Part shown: positions 21,132 to 32,007 of the stretch, in pieces
Layout of the letters: every line of letters begins with the position of its first letter
How positions within the stretch are numbered: position 1 is the stretch's first letter
NCBI GenBank assembly: GCA_922989275.2
Contig: OV277858.1
Coordinates: 102,782,794-102,846,793 of the forward strand
Reading direction: 5' to 3'
Source of the DNA: Gari tellinella
Taxonomy: Eukaryota > Mollusca > Bivalvia > Cardiida > Psammobiidae
Length of the DNA: 64,000 bases
The notes under the pieces: generated by a model
What the model was told of the DNA's origin: nothing
What the model saw: the letters and a program-made list of their open reading frames with translations, nothing else
The model's database searches: none
Translations under genes and position numbers: made by a program

Positions 21132-22721
21132 CTACGGATTTGTCCTTTGTTTTAACATTCTTTTCTGGAATAGTTCCAACTTGTCCAGTTGCCCTTTGCG
21201 TTGGAGGATGATTTCAAGACCATATAACAATATGGGTGTTACATATGTTCGAAATATGTGCAGGGCTGTCTCCAGGTCTATCCCACCAGAGGCGTGAAGC
21301 CCCGATGACATAAAACTGTAGACAGTCCTACGTGCTTTTTGGATATTCTGTTCCACATTCACCTCCGTGGTTGTTGCCAGGTTTGTTGCCCTCTTCAGTC
21401 CTAGGTGGGTTGAGACTTCCGATTTTGTTACATCTTTATCGTATATATGGAATTCTTCTGCCTGAGGTGATTTACTTCTTTTTGAATGGAGAACTTTTAG
21501 AGCTTCAGTCTTCTTGGGCTGTAGTACATATCGTTCTCGGTTAGCGAAGTGCTCTGCTATGTTTATGAGTGTCTGTGTGTCTGCAGAGTTGGCACAGTTA
21601 AGGGTAATGTCATCGGCGCATGCAGATGCACGGCATTTAATATTTCCTATGTTACAACCCAAGTCTATGTGCTCTAAAAAATTTAACAGTGGGTTGACAT
21701 AAAGCTTATAACAATCAGTACTGAGAATCCCCCCTTGCCTAACGCCTTGGCTTACTATGAAGGGGTCTGACTTGCAATTGAGAAGCTTGACCACACTGCT
21801 GGCTCCACGGTGTAGATCTTCAATGATTGTCCATAACCTATCCTTTACGCCAGCTTGGTATACTCTCCTCATAAGATGGGCGTGGTCAACAACGTTGAAG
21901 GCAGCTTTGGCGTCAAGAAATATTAGACTAAATGGCCTCCCTTCCTCCTTGAATTCTCTTGTAACTTCCTCGACTATGAGAGCTGCATGTAATTGAGATG
22001 TCTTAGCAGTAAACCCTCTTTGATAGTGACTTTGAGTCTTAAGTACTGCGGGTTGGATTCGTTCCTTTATGATAGCTTCAAGGAGCTTTTCAATCACAGG
22101 TAGCACAGTGATACCTCTGTAGTTTGTCACTTCACTACGCTCGCCTTTGTTTTTGAAGACTGGTGTTAAGAATCCTGCTTTCAACGAGGGTGGGGCTTTT
22201 CCTATTTTTAAGATACAGTTTAACAAGTGAAGAATAATTGACCGGAGTACTTGCCCTCCATGAATGATGCTTTCAACAGATATCCCATAAATGTCAGCGG
22301 CTTTACCACGATTTAGGGAATTTATTGCGTGCTGTAGTTCTTCCATTTTGACCTCTTCTGCCTCTTCTACACTAGCGATATTCCTAATATGGCCCAGCTC
22401 CATGTTAACAATTTGGTGATAGTCATCATCGAAGTTATGGTTTTCAGAGGGTTCAGCCAATCTGCTAAAATGCTTTCTAAATCCTGCGATGATCTCTTCT
22501 TGTCCTGAATGCATCACCCCATCGACATTTAGGTCCTCAATCAGGAACGCTTTATTCTTTCTCTGTCTGTAAACTAGCCTGTGGAACAGGGAAGGATCCC
22601 TATGTCGAGTGCAGATGATATTCTCCTTGTCGTTTGACCTTCTTCGTGCAACCTCACATCTTATAGAGCTTCTTAGTTGCTTTTTCCGGACTTTGAGGTC
22701 GGCTAGGAGAAGACATTCCAT
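21132..22721 (-). pseudogene. LINE reverse transcriptase domain
   Basis: A 529-codon open frame. Visible RT motifs by residue are NYRGITVLP (about 200), RGFTAKTSQ (about 235), the catalytic FLDAKAAF (about 268-275), QGVRQGG (about 325) and ACADDI (about 367-372, second catalytic pair). These are the fingers-palm blocks of LINE RTs of the jockey/I/CR1 side. The first Met is an artefact of a frameshift, since coding sequence continues upstream in another frame. The RT core is unbroken but the element is not intact. Confidence 0.92.
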
Positions 22722-23098
22722 TATCCCTCCATGTCTTGTATGCCTTTCTCACATCCTTTAGTGCAGTTCCTATTGTCGGGGTCCATACCTTTAGCTTTGG
22801 ATTTGATTTATGAATCTTAATCTCTGAGGAGAATTCTCTCACTACTATCTGTACAGTGTCCATTAGTTTCAATGTATAGTCCTCTAGCTGAGGAGTACAA
22901 ATGTATTTGTAATATTTGTCGTATCTAACCCTAGGATCCTTTTCTGGATTTCTTGTTCATAGAGATCGGTGTTTACTTTTTGCCAGTTAGTCTTAAGTTA
23001 TATCTCCTGACGGCTCTGGTAGGCTTACTCTTACTTATCTGTACATTCAGTTCACTTCTTATCAATATTGGGTGATGACCTGAGGTGTTTTCACATAG

Positions 23099-23446
23099 TC
23101 AAGACATCACAGTTTTAGGATGACAGGTTAGTGTCTGTGAATTTTTTACAAGAAAATAGTCAATTTCGGTGCAATCAGCGCCCGACGGTGATATGAAGGT
23201 TTTACCAGCATTGTTGTCGCTTAGGTTATATTCACTTATTAGAGAGTGAAGGTGGCTTTCTCTTGTTGTTTTTGGTCCATTTTCAGACAGGCGCGTGTTT
23301 AAATCACTACCCACAATAAGATCGTGCGAGACGCTATCTTTTTCGAGTATCTCGGAAAGGATGTCAACACACTCTTGGAATTCTTGTAAACGATTAGTTA
23401 CCTGCGTGCGGTTATTTGTTGTGTAGGACACTGGGCACCAGTCGGT
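23099..23446 (-). pseudogene. LINE endonuclease fragment
   Basis: About 115 codons. It includes LIVGSDLNTR (the GDxN-type block of exonuclease-endonuclease-phosphatase domains), SGADCTEIDYFLV and a distal TCHP. The N-terminal catalytic half is missing. The frame has an open GTG start only by chance and a stop just upstream. Confidence 0.8.
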
Positions 23447-23818
23447 TTATGGAAAATTACTGTCCGTCCAAAAGTACTGACGGTAGTATCTAGTATACAC
23501 AATCTAATTACGCAGGCTTTACCTAAATCTTTATTCATGCTTGAAGGGCCAAATTATTATGTAAAGTGATACAATTTTTTTTTTATCAACTTTCATCAAA
23601 TAGATTCTGATTAATGGGATACAAATGCCAAACGTAGACTAATTAAGATCTATGCGACCACCTGTTGCGGGACCAGTGGTGTTTGTTTCAGGTGTGTTAC
23701 TGTATTGCTAAGGTCTCGTTCTCATAATGACATCTCTGGTATGCATACAATATCGGATTAAAATGAAACTTTGATATCCAAAACGTCTAAGATAATGTAG
23801 GGCATAATATCTTAATCA

Positions 23819-23889
23819 CAGCTAACATACAGTGAAATCACGGCTGGTTATACAGTAAATTTATATAAAAAAGCAGCTAGTCATACACC
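23819..23889 (-). repeat. Subterminal motif, three inverted copies
   Basis: Complements of the left-arm motif at 23819-23833, 23841-23856 and 23874-23889 (CAGCTAACATACAGT, CGGCTGGTTATACAGT, CAGCTAGTCATACACC). Confidence 0.8.
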
Positions 23890-24799
23890 ATTTCAGTTTG
23901 TAGAAAACACATTATGTTGTGTTTTTCTGTTCATATTGCAATAACAGACACTTCAGGTGCATTAATATATTCTCGCTGCGAGTGATAATTAATAATTTGA
24001 TAGCAGAAATTTACTAAAGGTGTTACTGGAACAGTTTTAAATCACGCTTCCACGGCGCGTCGGTAAGCGGTGCCAGTGATCAGAAGCTTATTTCAGAGAG
24101 ATCTTGCTTCAGATTCGGAAGATATTTGGTGAACTGAAAAGAATTTATCATGCAAGTGTACTGGACCATATATTACAATTGTTTGTATACAAAGGGCTGT
24201 AAAATAAAGGTAAATCTTACCGGCTTCGCTTGAGTGTGGCTTATTTCGCGACATTTTGTCGACTCGCTGATCGCAGCTTCCGGAAGGTATACACCAGAGT
24301 TTACATACTGTGAAAAATAAAAGCTAAGCGTACGACGAAGTCATATGGACTAATTAGTGCCAGTATCAGCAACCCTGCAGTTCTCTAGATATTGCTCTCT
24401 TTTCTTATATTTGTATGCTAGCCATGTAAAGTCATTAAATTGTAAACTTGTTTTTACCTACCTGTTGACATTGATGCCATTCTTTTCTACAAAAGGGTCG
24501 GATTTATTCACAACACAATCGGCGAATAATTTCCAGACAAATCAGCAGCGCTCAGCTTCATTTCATACGAATCAGCATCCGGGCAACACGCACAGAGAAA
24601 TTTTTCAAAACCTTACTTTTCGGCTTCATCCAAAATATGAAATTATGTGATGACTGTACAAAACTTACAACACGAACGAAAACATTTTCACAGGTGTTTC
24701 TAAACAGTATTAAAGGTGTGAACAATAGGTGAAAGCCACTGTTAATTTTCACGGCTAGGTTTCTGTTGCAGATGACCTGTTTAGTGTTCAACCAACCAT

Positions 24800-25002
24800 G
24801 ACATCTGTGAAGAAAATAATTAGAATCACAAATTTAAATTAAGTAATTATTAAGTCTATTACATTCAATGAGTATATGAATAGAAAATAAACAGCTGCTA
24901 AGATAAAGATTATTTATGCTTCTTGTTTAAATTTCGCGAGTGCCGCTATTTTTAGCCAATGAAACATACAGGAAGTAACTGCGGTACTATGTTTAGTTAA
25001 GT
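24800..25002 (+). promoter_or_regulatory. Presumed DCP1 promoter and 5' UTR
   Basis: Immediately upstream of the DCP1 start are an inverse-free CCAAT box (TTAGCCAATG, about 24955) and an ETS-like CAGGAAGTAAC (about 24969). The start lies in TATGGCGGAGGG, similar to the YY1/ATGGCGG context common at housekeeping promoters. No TATA box at a convincing distance. Transcription start not determined. Confidence 0.5.
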
Positions 25003-25122
25003 ATGGCGGAGGGACGGATGAATTTGGCTGCATTGCAGCAGAGAGATCCGTATATTACTGAAATTGTTGACACAGCATCTCAAGTTGCCTTGTATTCGTT
25101 TAATTCAAAGACCAATGAATGG
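25003..25122 (+). CDS. DCP1: DCP1, mRNA-decapping enzyme 1, coding exon 1
   Basis: Forty codons from ATG (25003) to a GT splice donor (GTATGT, 25123). The peptide contains MNLAALQQRDPYI, then QVALYSFNSKTNEW. It lines up with the start of animal DCP1 (human DCP1A has LAALKQHDPYI and QVALYTF..K.NQW). This is the first part of the EVH1/WH1-like domain. DCP1 binds DCP2 and activates removal of the mRNA cap in cytoplasmic P-bodies. The exon ends in phase 0. An earlier ATG is not seen in frame, and a second ATG six codons in could also serve. The rest of the gene is spread over very long introns. Confidence 0.9.
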
Positions 25123-25439
25123 GTATGTATCGATTTTTAACATGTTTTACGAATGACACTCTCGGAATTCTGCTATTATGTGGGAAAATCAATCCAACAC
25201 GGCCAGTGTGTAATTGTGATGTCGGTTGCAGAGGCTGATACAGGCTGATGGTACATTGAATATTCACAATGGCGCGTATTCCACAGAGAGCAAAACAAAG
25301 GCCAGATCCATGCTGGAGCTGCACGGTGTAGCATGAGATTGTTTTGACTTAAATGGTTAAATTTTTTACTTCATTAAGATTTCATTGATACTTCTAAGTA
25401 AACTACACATGGGTACAATAATGGTTGGCTGAATGTCAA

Positions 25440-25530
25440 TTACTTTTACATAAATGCTACTGAGTATTGCTAGTCCAAATAGCATCCAAATGCACTTGTT
25501 CAAACCTTGATAGTAGCACTAATGATTCCT
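25440..25530 (+). mobile_element. SINE 3' tail remnant
   Basis: CATCCAAATGCACTTGTTCA then TTGATAGTAGCAC matches the tail of the SINE at 26099-26385. The tRNA-like head is not recognisable. A GC-rich unknown stretch (GTGCCGGCCGCGGCCACC) follows at about 25535. Confidence 0.55.
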
Positions 25531-25849
25531 GGGGCTGTGCCGGCCGCGGCCACCGTAACCGGAGAGGTTCAGGTTAAAGGGGCGAAAAAGAAGTTGGAAA
25601 CTCTTTACTATTTTCCTATCTATTAACTGTCCCACTTTTCTACCTGTCTATCACTTCATTTTTCTTATTTCTTCTGACAACCACCCGTCGCGTAATAGTC
25701 AAGTGTGACTGTGACGACGTACCATGTAGATGTAGACTAACACAGATATCGTTAGTTGCAGGGCTGCCTTAAGTTGATCATGAAATATCCGAAGATATCC
25801 ATATTTTCTATTTTTCAAGCGCGATTTTATTACATAGTCAAGTTTAGAC

Positions 25850-25950
25850 ACGTGACCAGTTAAAGCAGGTTGAAAGTAAAGCAGAATGTGCCTTAATGTG
25901 CATTCTGCTTTACTTTCAGCCTGCTTTAAACTACCATCTGCTAGGATAAA
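25850..25950. mobile_element. Class A MITE core fragment
   Basis: Complete core palindrome AAAGCAGGTTGAAAGTAAAG with complement, and the arm CTACCATCTGCTAGG. No TTAA ends. Confidence 0.75.
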
Positions 25951-26098
25951 AATCCTAAGAAAAAATCTGGAGATATGGTAGACCTGTAGTTGCGATATAT
26001 TGATATTTGACTAGGATACAGACAGTTAAGATCCCTTAGTCACAAGCCAAGTTTGATTCACAGGCGGCAGTTTCAGCACGTTTATTTTCATCATAACC

Positions 26099-26385
26099 GG
26101 TGGATGAGGTCCAGTGGTAACACACTCGATTACGATGCCAGGGGTCGTGAGTTTGATCCCCTGCCCGACCAAGTCTTTCGGATGAGACGTTATTAAAACT
26201 GAGGTCCGATGTATCAGTGCTTATACTGAGCATCTAAAAGAACCAGAAAACTCTGTCGACAAGAAGGGCATTGCACCTGGGTTTTCTGTATCCGCTCCCC
26301 CCTAGTCCAAATAATGAGGACGCATGATGAATCTAGCGTGACCATCCAAATTCACTTGCTCAATTCCCGATAGCAATAAAACAGA
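26099..26385 (+). mobile_element. tRNA-derived SINE
   Basis: Head: GAGGTCCAGTGGTAACACAC (A box) and GAGTTTGATCCCCTG (B box). Body: TTTCGGATGAGACGTTATT, GGGCATTGCACCTGGGTTTT, TCCGCTCCC. Tail: CATCCAAATTCACTTGCTCA ending GATAGCAATAAA. Transcribed by RNA polymerase III and moved by a LINE in trans. The family is also present at 18232-18480 on the other strand. Confidence 0.85.
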
Positions 26386-26544
26386 TCTGGTTATCACTAA
26401 CAAGGTCAGTCACGCAGACTAAAGTTCTATTATAAGGTCAAAAACATTTTTGAATAGCTTTCTGCACAATAAAAAATAATTCCCAACCCTACAAAAAGTC
26501 AACTTCCGGTTAAAGTTATTAGAAAATTAAAAATACAAACGAAA

Positions 26545-26765
26545 CCAAAAATTAAAATGGACTGGGAGCCAGCGAGCCAATTTTCATTCAAACCGGAAAC
26601 GGAAATTGGTATTCTTGTTTTATACATGACCTTACATGACCTTTGTTCCACAATGGCTGAGTTACAGAAAAAACTTGTAGTGTTCGGATTTAAACGATGG
26701 AATAGGATGCTAAGGTAGTTGTCATTATATTTTTTGTCAAAATATTGAATAAAAAGGCTTAAATT
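26545..26765. repeat. Dispersed repeat, copy 1
   Basis: AAAATGGACTGGGAGCCAGC, ATACATGACCT and CTAAGGTAGTTGTCATT recur in the same order at 27459-27660 with moderate divergence. Identity unknown. Confidence 0.65.
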
Positions 26766-26774
26766 GTACACTAC

Positions 26775-26950
26775 ACCACAAACTGTGTGCAGACAAAGTT
26801 CAAATTAAGAGAAAAACATGTTTGAGTTCCCACTCAATTTTGAGGCGTAACTTGCTATCAGAAAATGACATATTAGTGAAAGACGACCCTGGTTGAGATA
26901 AATTGAAAAATGTAAAAAATCAACATGGTAAACGTGAACTGATAAAAATT
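26775..26950. repeat. Second dispersed repeat, copy 1
   Basis: ACTGTGTGCAGACAAAG, AAAAACATGTTTGAG and GTGAAAGACGACCCTGGTT match 32330-32500 in order and orientation. Confidence 0.65.
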
Positions 26951-27200
26951 CGAAACATAGGGTCTTTCTAGAAGGACTACCGCTCCCCCCTCTCTGGGGC
27001 GTCCAATTAGCCCATAGATGGCAGAAACGGACGTTAACAAACAAAACAAACAAATTTTCATCATAATTCATTGTATGAGGAAAGGTAGGCCAGTGCAAAT
27101 TAATAAACACAGTCACCGGTCTATTGACAATTTTTTGATCTACCGGTTTTGCCCCATTCACTTTAATCATAATTGTAAAAGAAAATGTATACATGTATCA

Positions 27201-27392
27201 CAGGGCTCCAGATAAGAGGGAGTTAACTGAGCAAAACCAACATTTTCTCACTTATTTCAGCAACAAATCCTATGGTGTTACTACTCATTATAATCGTCTC
27301 TTCGAGACGATTCTAATGAGTAGTGACACCATAGGGTTTAAAGCAGAAATAAGATTTTAATTTTTGAAATACTCCCCTTATCTGGAGCCCTG
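27201..27392. mobile_element. Class D hAT-like MITE, intact
   Basis: Ends CAGGGCTCCAGATAAGAGG and CTTATCTGGAGCCCTG. Core TCGTCTCTTCGAGACGA flanked by ACTCATTAKAA arms. GTATCA occurs directly on both sides (part of a target duplication). Confidence 0.9.
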
Positions 27393-27458
27393 GTATCAGT
27401 TTGAAATGCATTTTTTTACACTGTGGTTTTGAAAAATCAGGTACCTGCACTTAAAAAG

Positions 27459-27660
27459 AAATAAACAAAATGGACTGGGAGCCAGCTAGCTGATTTTTGT
27501 TAAACCGAAAGTAGAACTTCATGATTTTGTTATACATGACCTATAATAATATTCATAAAAATGGCTATCAGTGACGTACCTGTTGGATTTCAATGATTGA
27601 ATAAGACACTAAGGTAGTTGTCATTTTCTATTGTCAGAATTATTGAATAAAATTTAGCAA
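27459..27660. repeat. Dispersed repeat, copy 2
   Basis: Pairs with 26545-26765 (AAAATGGACTGGGAGCCAGC to CTAAGGTAGTTGTCATT). Confidence 0.65.
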
Positions 27661-28172
27661 GTGTTAATGCCTTGGCGGCGGCATCACAAGAATACCACAT
27701 TTTTTCCACGATTGTCCCTAAACAATTTGCCTCGCGAGGGCAGATGAGTGCGCCGAGAAAAAAATCACATGTTTGGCAAATTCCACTAGTTTCTGCTCCA
27801 TTCAGGCTCCATTCCAGAGAATAAAGAGATAACAAAGGGAGATAAATCTTAGTATTGAAAATAGACTGTGCGTATTATATCTGAAGAATGTTGGCATATA
27901 CAATCGGTATGTAAACCAGTCTGTTCGGCTTTGTGATAATAGCGTTGAAACGGCTGCGCTGGACAGATTTTCTATCTGATTAAAATAAAAAACTAGCAGA
28001 CGATGCTTGGTCTAAACAAAGTGTTCGGGAAACTCCTTCAACATCTTCTGAACCAAGACAATCGCTACCACATATTTAAAAAAAGACAAAAATCAGCCTT
28101 CCCATCGTGTAAACAGCCTTATATGATTCTATGATACTATACTCAACCAAAAAAGAAACCTTACACTACATA

Positions 28173-29137
28173 CAGTGTAGCTCCATTATATCCCGGAAGT
28201 TGGGGTCCACGAAATTAAATCCGCGATGTGGTCGGATCGCGATATAGCCCAATTCTGAGCTGAACTAAATTCTGTTGTATATTCCATTGCCAAACTCTAT
28301 TATATCAATGTCATGCAATAAACATGGTTTCTTGATTGATTACCTTGTTATTTCTTGTCAAAACAAGTCTTTATATGCACTGTCATATCTAGCATCAGCG
28401 TTTTCATGTGTATTATACAAAATGCGTAGTTTCGTTTTTGACAACGGCCGCCATTTTGATTTAAATGTGCGTGTGTCAGTAAGATTCAGTTACTCGTGGA
28501 AATCACACTTAATGCCTATATCGCGATTAGAACACAGATAAAATGAGATTTTTTCGGTTGAATTGTCAAAAAACAATGTATCGCGGTATATGAAATTGAA
28601 AGAACAATGAAACCAATTTACAGTTTACAGGTTAAATTTAATTTATTTCTTGGCCGACATTGTTCGAGTACGTTGTTATCAGGTAAGAATCGCAGTTATG
28701 ATTGTAAGCGTCTGATTGATGTATCAAAATGTGAATGACTGTGATTTTAATGTCTGTGGTTATCTCTCCACTGCTATTAATACGGATTAGTCGATTTTGA
28801 TAGTTATAACTCAATCAGGTTAGTTTGCTAATTATTGCTAAATAATGAGGGAAACTTCGCATGCGCGAGTTCACTCAGTAGGCCTATTGTTTGTTTGTTA
28901 GTGCACCTGTCAATCAACGCAGCGGGATGACACACGCGCAGTCCACAGATGGTGATAATTGACACTGATTACGCAATTATAGCGACGGACCTGTTAAAGG
29001 AAGATATAATTATTAAAGAAACAGAAATGATCGCTACTCGGCTTTTATTGACTTTTAGTATACATGGGGTCCAAGACGCAACCTCGATATATTAGCTTTC
29101 ACGAAATAGCGAACCGAGACGTAATGGAGCTACACTG
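28173..29137. mobile_element. TA-bounded element nested in the Tc1 element
   Basis: Ends CAGTGTAGCTCCATTA and TAATGGAGCTACACTG (16 bp perfect), with TA at 28171-28172 and 29138-29139. Subterminal sequence includes repeated ATCGCGATA/ATCGCGGTATA words. The 88-codon ORF at 28275-28541 does not match a transposase I know. The CAGTG ends suggest the pogo group. Confidence 0.88.
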
Positions 29138-29391
29138 TAGTGGGCCTATTTTCCTGGAAATGGATGGACGTGTTATATTTTTGAAGCTGTAAACGTCACT
29201 TGGATGTGTTTGGAACATGTCTGTGAATTTTTAGCTTTCTTGCATACGTAATTAGTGATTTAGACGTCAGTTAATATGGTAGGGTGCAAAACGAAAATGT
29301 CAGTATATGTGTGTATGTGCAAGCTTGTCATTTGCTGTCACATTAGTCAAATGTGTGCGTATTGTGGAATTCCCTGTGTGCCTAAATAGGG

Positions 29392-30017
29392 CTAAACACT
29401 ATCTCTAGCCCGTGTGAATGCCAGTTTACACCTTCTCATCGAGTTATCGTAGCGCTTGATCAATTGATGAGACACGTTGTTCCATTCCGATGTGAGGATA
29501 TTCGCGAAGTCGCCGTCATTGTTAAGGTTGTTTTTGTGTCCAAAACGTTGCTTAAACTGAGACTGTACCTCGACTCGTCCGTAACAAGTACCGAATTCCT
29601 TTCCCGGCGACACCAGTGACGCTATCTACGCGCGGATTGCAGCCGTTCAAGTCAGATATGTAACGTCTTAACACTTCCAGTAAACGGACGTCGGGCTCTA
29701 ATAGGGCGATTATATGCCAGAAACATAGTGCGCACAGTCTGTTGACTGACGTTAAAGTACCGCACAGTCAGAGTCCCGGTTGTAAATGTGTTACGTAATT
29801 GACGTAAGACAATAGCATGCACATGCCATTGGATAGTTGCTTTTGGTCTACCTGACTTTGGACGCTCAAACGTAGTGCCAGTATGTCGCAGACGTCTCGC
29901 CAATTTGAAAATTACATTCCTACTGCAGTTAGACGTCCGAGTGACGTCAAACGGAGACACCTTAGCCTGTAAATTCCAAAATGTTCTGTTTCTCCTTGCT
30001 CTTGAAAGCGTAGGCAT
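29392..30017 (-). pseudogene. Tc1-like transposase lacking its catalytic centre
   Basis: N-terminal part 30017-29652: a helix-turn-helix region, then RHTGTTFERPKSGRPKATI (the Tc1 GRPR-type hook) and LTVRYFNVSQQTVR (second helix-turn-helix). C-terminal part 29613-29395: ILTSEWNNVSHQLIKRYDNS and MRRCKLAF, as at the end of Tc1 transposases. Only some 40 bp separate the parts, so the DDE catalytic region (usually about 130-150 residues) is deleted. The two parts are also in different frames or broken by stops. Confidence 0.85.
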
Positions 30018-30310
30018 TATTTATTTTTTACTTTTGTGTTGACATTTTTGTTTCGGTGTACCTTAGCTAAATTGTGATACTTTAGTTGATATGCTATCTG
30101 ACCGGAAGTGCCCTGCACGTGGTCCACGTGCAAAACAAGGTAATGTGGTTTTGACGGAGTTTAGCAAGTAGCACATGGTTAGAATTTTACACATGTGTCG
30201 TGTAACGATAAACCAATATACTACTGTTTCACGAAAATATGTATGTTATGCTTTGATTTAAAATTTATTTAAATTTATAAAGTGTAAGGTTTCTTTTTTG
30301 GGTGAGTATA

Positions 30311-31188
30311 GATACAGAGACAGCTTTAAAGACCGTAAACTGTAATTAAAAGGTAGGCCTATCATGTTTCAAAGGTTATTTTAGTGGGTCCCTCGAAAAT
30401 GTCAAATGTCTCCCTAACATTTTGGCAGGGGGACACCAGTGTCCCCCCAAATTTTGAACCTAGGCACAACACTGAAATAGCATATGATTGTGTGTCACTG
30501 TTATAGATAACTGGCATGCTAACTGCAGGATCAAACGTATAGAGTGAAGACAAAAGACAAAAAGCCCAACTTAAAAACATTGGAAAACATAAGATGCTAA
30601 CATACAGTTGAAACTCTATACTTCGAACTCGCTTAAATCAATCTTACCAGTATTTCGTAAGTTAAGTTTTGATAAGTCTTGCTTAAGTCGAACATACCCG
30701 TATTTCAAAGTTTGAAATATTGGTATTTTCCAACTAATGCGATTTCGTAGAATCGAGTTTTTATTGTATATGTAAAGTCTAAGAGCAATTATACTGATGA
30801 CCATATAAAAATCTGCAATCTACCCATGATTAGTTAATTTACTAAAATTGCTTCTGAACAGATTCATAAAAGCAAAGCTAAATATAGACTCGTTTACAAA
30901 ACCAGACTTTCTTCTGTAATATGTAGAATACAGTATTGGTACTAGGGGTTTAATCCTTTGATTCTCTATGAGTTAATGGGTTATAGGGCAAACCTACCGA
31001 AAAGGTCTGCGTCATAATCCGTTTTAAACTCACATGCTTCTGAACAAATCGAGATCAAAACAAACAACATCGGCTTAAAAAAAGAAGCAAACATACAAGA
31101 TTTGCTTCTAAAAAGGAGCCGATCTAAAACAAGATCTTCAAATTTCCACTTGCTTCTTTGTGATGCATACCACAAGCAGAGATCTTCT
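30311..31188. other. Intronic stretch with a pogo-type end
   Basis: ACAGTTGAAACTCTATACTTCGAACTCGCTT-type sequence from about 30605 resembles the ends of pogo-like elements. The word TTCGAAC/AAGTCGAAC recurs. No partner end found and no gene recognised. Confidence 0.4.
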
Positions 31189-31688
31189 TTAACCGATTCC
31201 CCCATAGCCTGTTTCTTGTTTTGAATATAGGTGACCACTTAACTCATTGAGCCCTAGTGACGCATATATGCGTCCTTTACCAAATATGTACATGTGAAGA
31301 GTATACTTGTCCTATGCAAACAGTGAAGTCCCTGATCAGAGGGCTCCTACAGGAGCCCTCTGATCAAGGACTTCACTGTTTGTCATTTTGCAATTTATTA
31401 CAAAAAACAACCCTAAATAGTCTAAAATGGACCAGCCTTTATTGCAAACTGGAATTGTCCATTGGAAGTTTCAGGGGATAATGTGTTAAAGCAGGTTGAA
31501 AGTAAAGCAGAATGCGCCTGAAGGCGCATTCTGCTTTACTTTCAGCCTGCTTTAAGCTATTACCTGCTAGAATGTAGAAAATATTGCTAATGGTACATAT
31601 TCATGACTGTATTAATTGGAACTATTTTCTTCAGTTAAGGAATTAATAAAACACTAAAAAGGGGCGTTTTTATGGGTTAACGGGTTAA
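31189..31688. mobile_element. Class A MITE interrupted by a class C MITE
   Basis: Left arm 31189-31238 (TTAACCGATTCCCCCATAGC to GTGACCAC). The right part resumes at TTAAAGCAGGTTGAAAG (31486) with a full core palindrome and right arm, ending TATGGGTTAACGGGTTAA. A class C element occupies the TTAA between arm and core. Confidence 0.88.
31239..31489. mobile_element. Class C MITE nested in class A
   Basis: TTAA at 31239-31242 and 31486-31489. Removing C plus one TTAA restores the normal A sequence CCACTTAAAGCAGG. This proves TTAA is the target duplication of class C. Core: CCCTGATCAGAGGGCTCCTA with its complement. Confidence 0.93.
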
Positions 31689-32007
31689 ACAAACTTCAAA
31701 AACGGATTTCTGCTTCAAAACATAAAAGTGTGTTGACATAAATCCACAAAACAAACCTCACTTTTGTCTCAATTTGTTAATTAGACTACAGAATACTGAC
31801 CTGTTTTATAGAAAAGATTTATAATTGAGATCTGCATGCTTCTAAAACTCTAGCAGAGGACAAACGAAATAGGAATTTGTCACGTTTTGCCCACAATTTT
31901 TATCTACGTCATAAACAAATGACAAGAGTGAGTCTCATGAACACACTCGCACTGTATAATATTATAAGTATAATATACTGAACCTATGGCAGTTTCGCTG
32001 CTCTATT

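Larger units (their letters stand above)
20880..23447 (-). pseudogene. Non-LTR retrotransposon (LINE), 5'-truncated and frameshifted
   Basis: Minus strand, in order: a piece of apurinic-type endonuclease (23446-23099), a linker frame (22872-22654), a reverse transcriptase (22721-21132) and a non-coding 3' region reaching roughly 20880. The frames are not continuous: the linker reads into the RT only with a frameshift near 22715. The endonuclease lacks its N-terminal half, with an in-frame stop at about 23447. The exact 3' junction and target duplication are not clear. Confidence 0.85.
20202..24312. mobile_element. Large element with 55-bp terminal inverted repeats
   Basis: Left end from CACAGTATGTAAACTCCGG at about 20200 through CTTCCGGAAGCTGCGATCAG. 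The right end is its complement, finishing CATACTGTG at 24312. I count one mismatch in about 55 bp. The flanks are A-rich (AAAAA on both sides), a possible but weak target duplication. Each arm holds three 15-16 bp motifs of the form ACTGTATRAYTAGCTG, in opposite orientation (20632-20703 left, 23819-23889 right), as expected for transposase-binding sites. A LINE fills the middle. No transposase for this element is visible. Confidence 0.85.
28140..30308. mobile_element. Tc1/mariner transposon, defective, with a nested element
   Basis: Inverted ends TACTCAACCAAAAAAGAAAC and its complement (one or two mismatches over about 30 bp). TA lies outside both (28138-28139 and 30309-30310). It carries a minus-strand Tc1-like transposase that has lost its middle. 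A 965-bp TA-bounded element sits 31 bp inside the left end. Without that insertion the element is about 1.2 kb, shorter than the usual 1.3-1.7 kb. Confidence 0.9.

Noticed and set aside
21132..22721. Active LINE
   Set aside because: Although the RT frame is long and its motifs are intact, the linker is frameshifted and the endonuclease lacks its N-terminal half.
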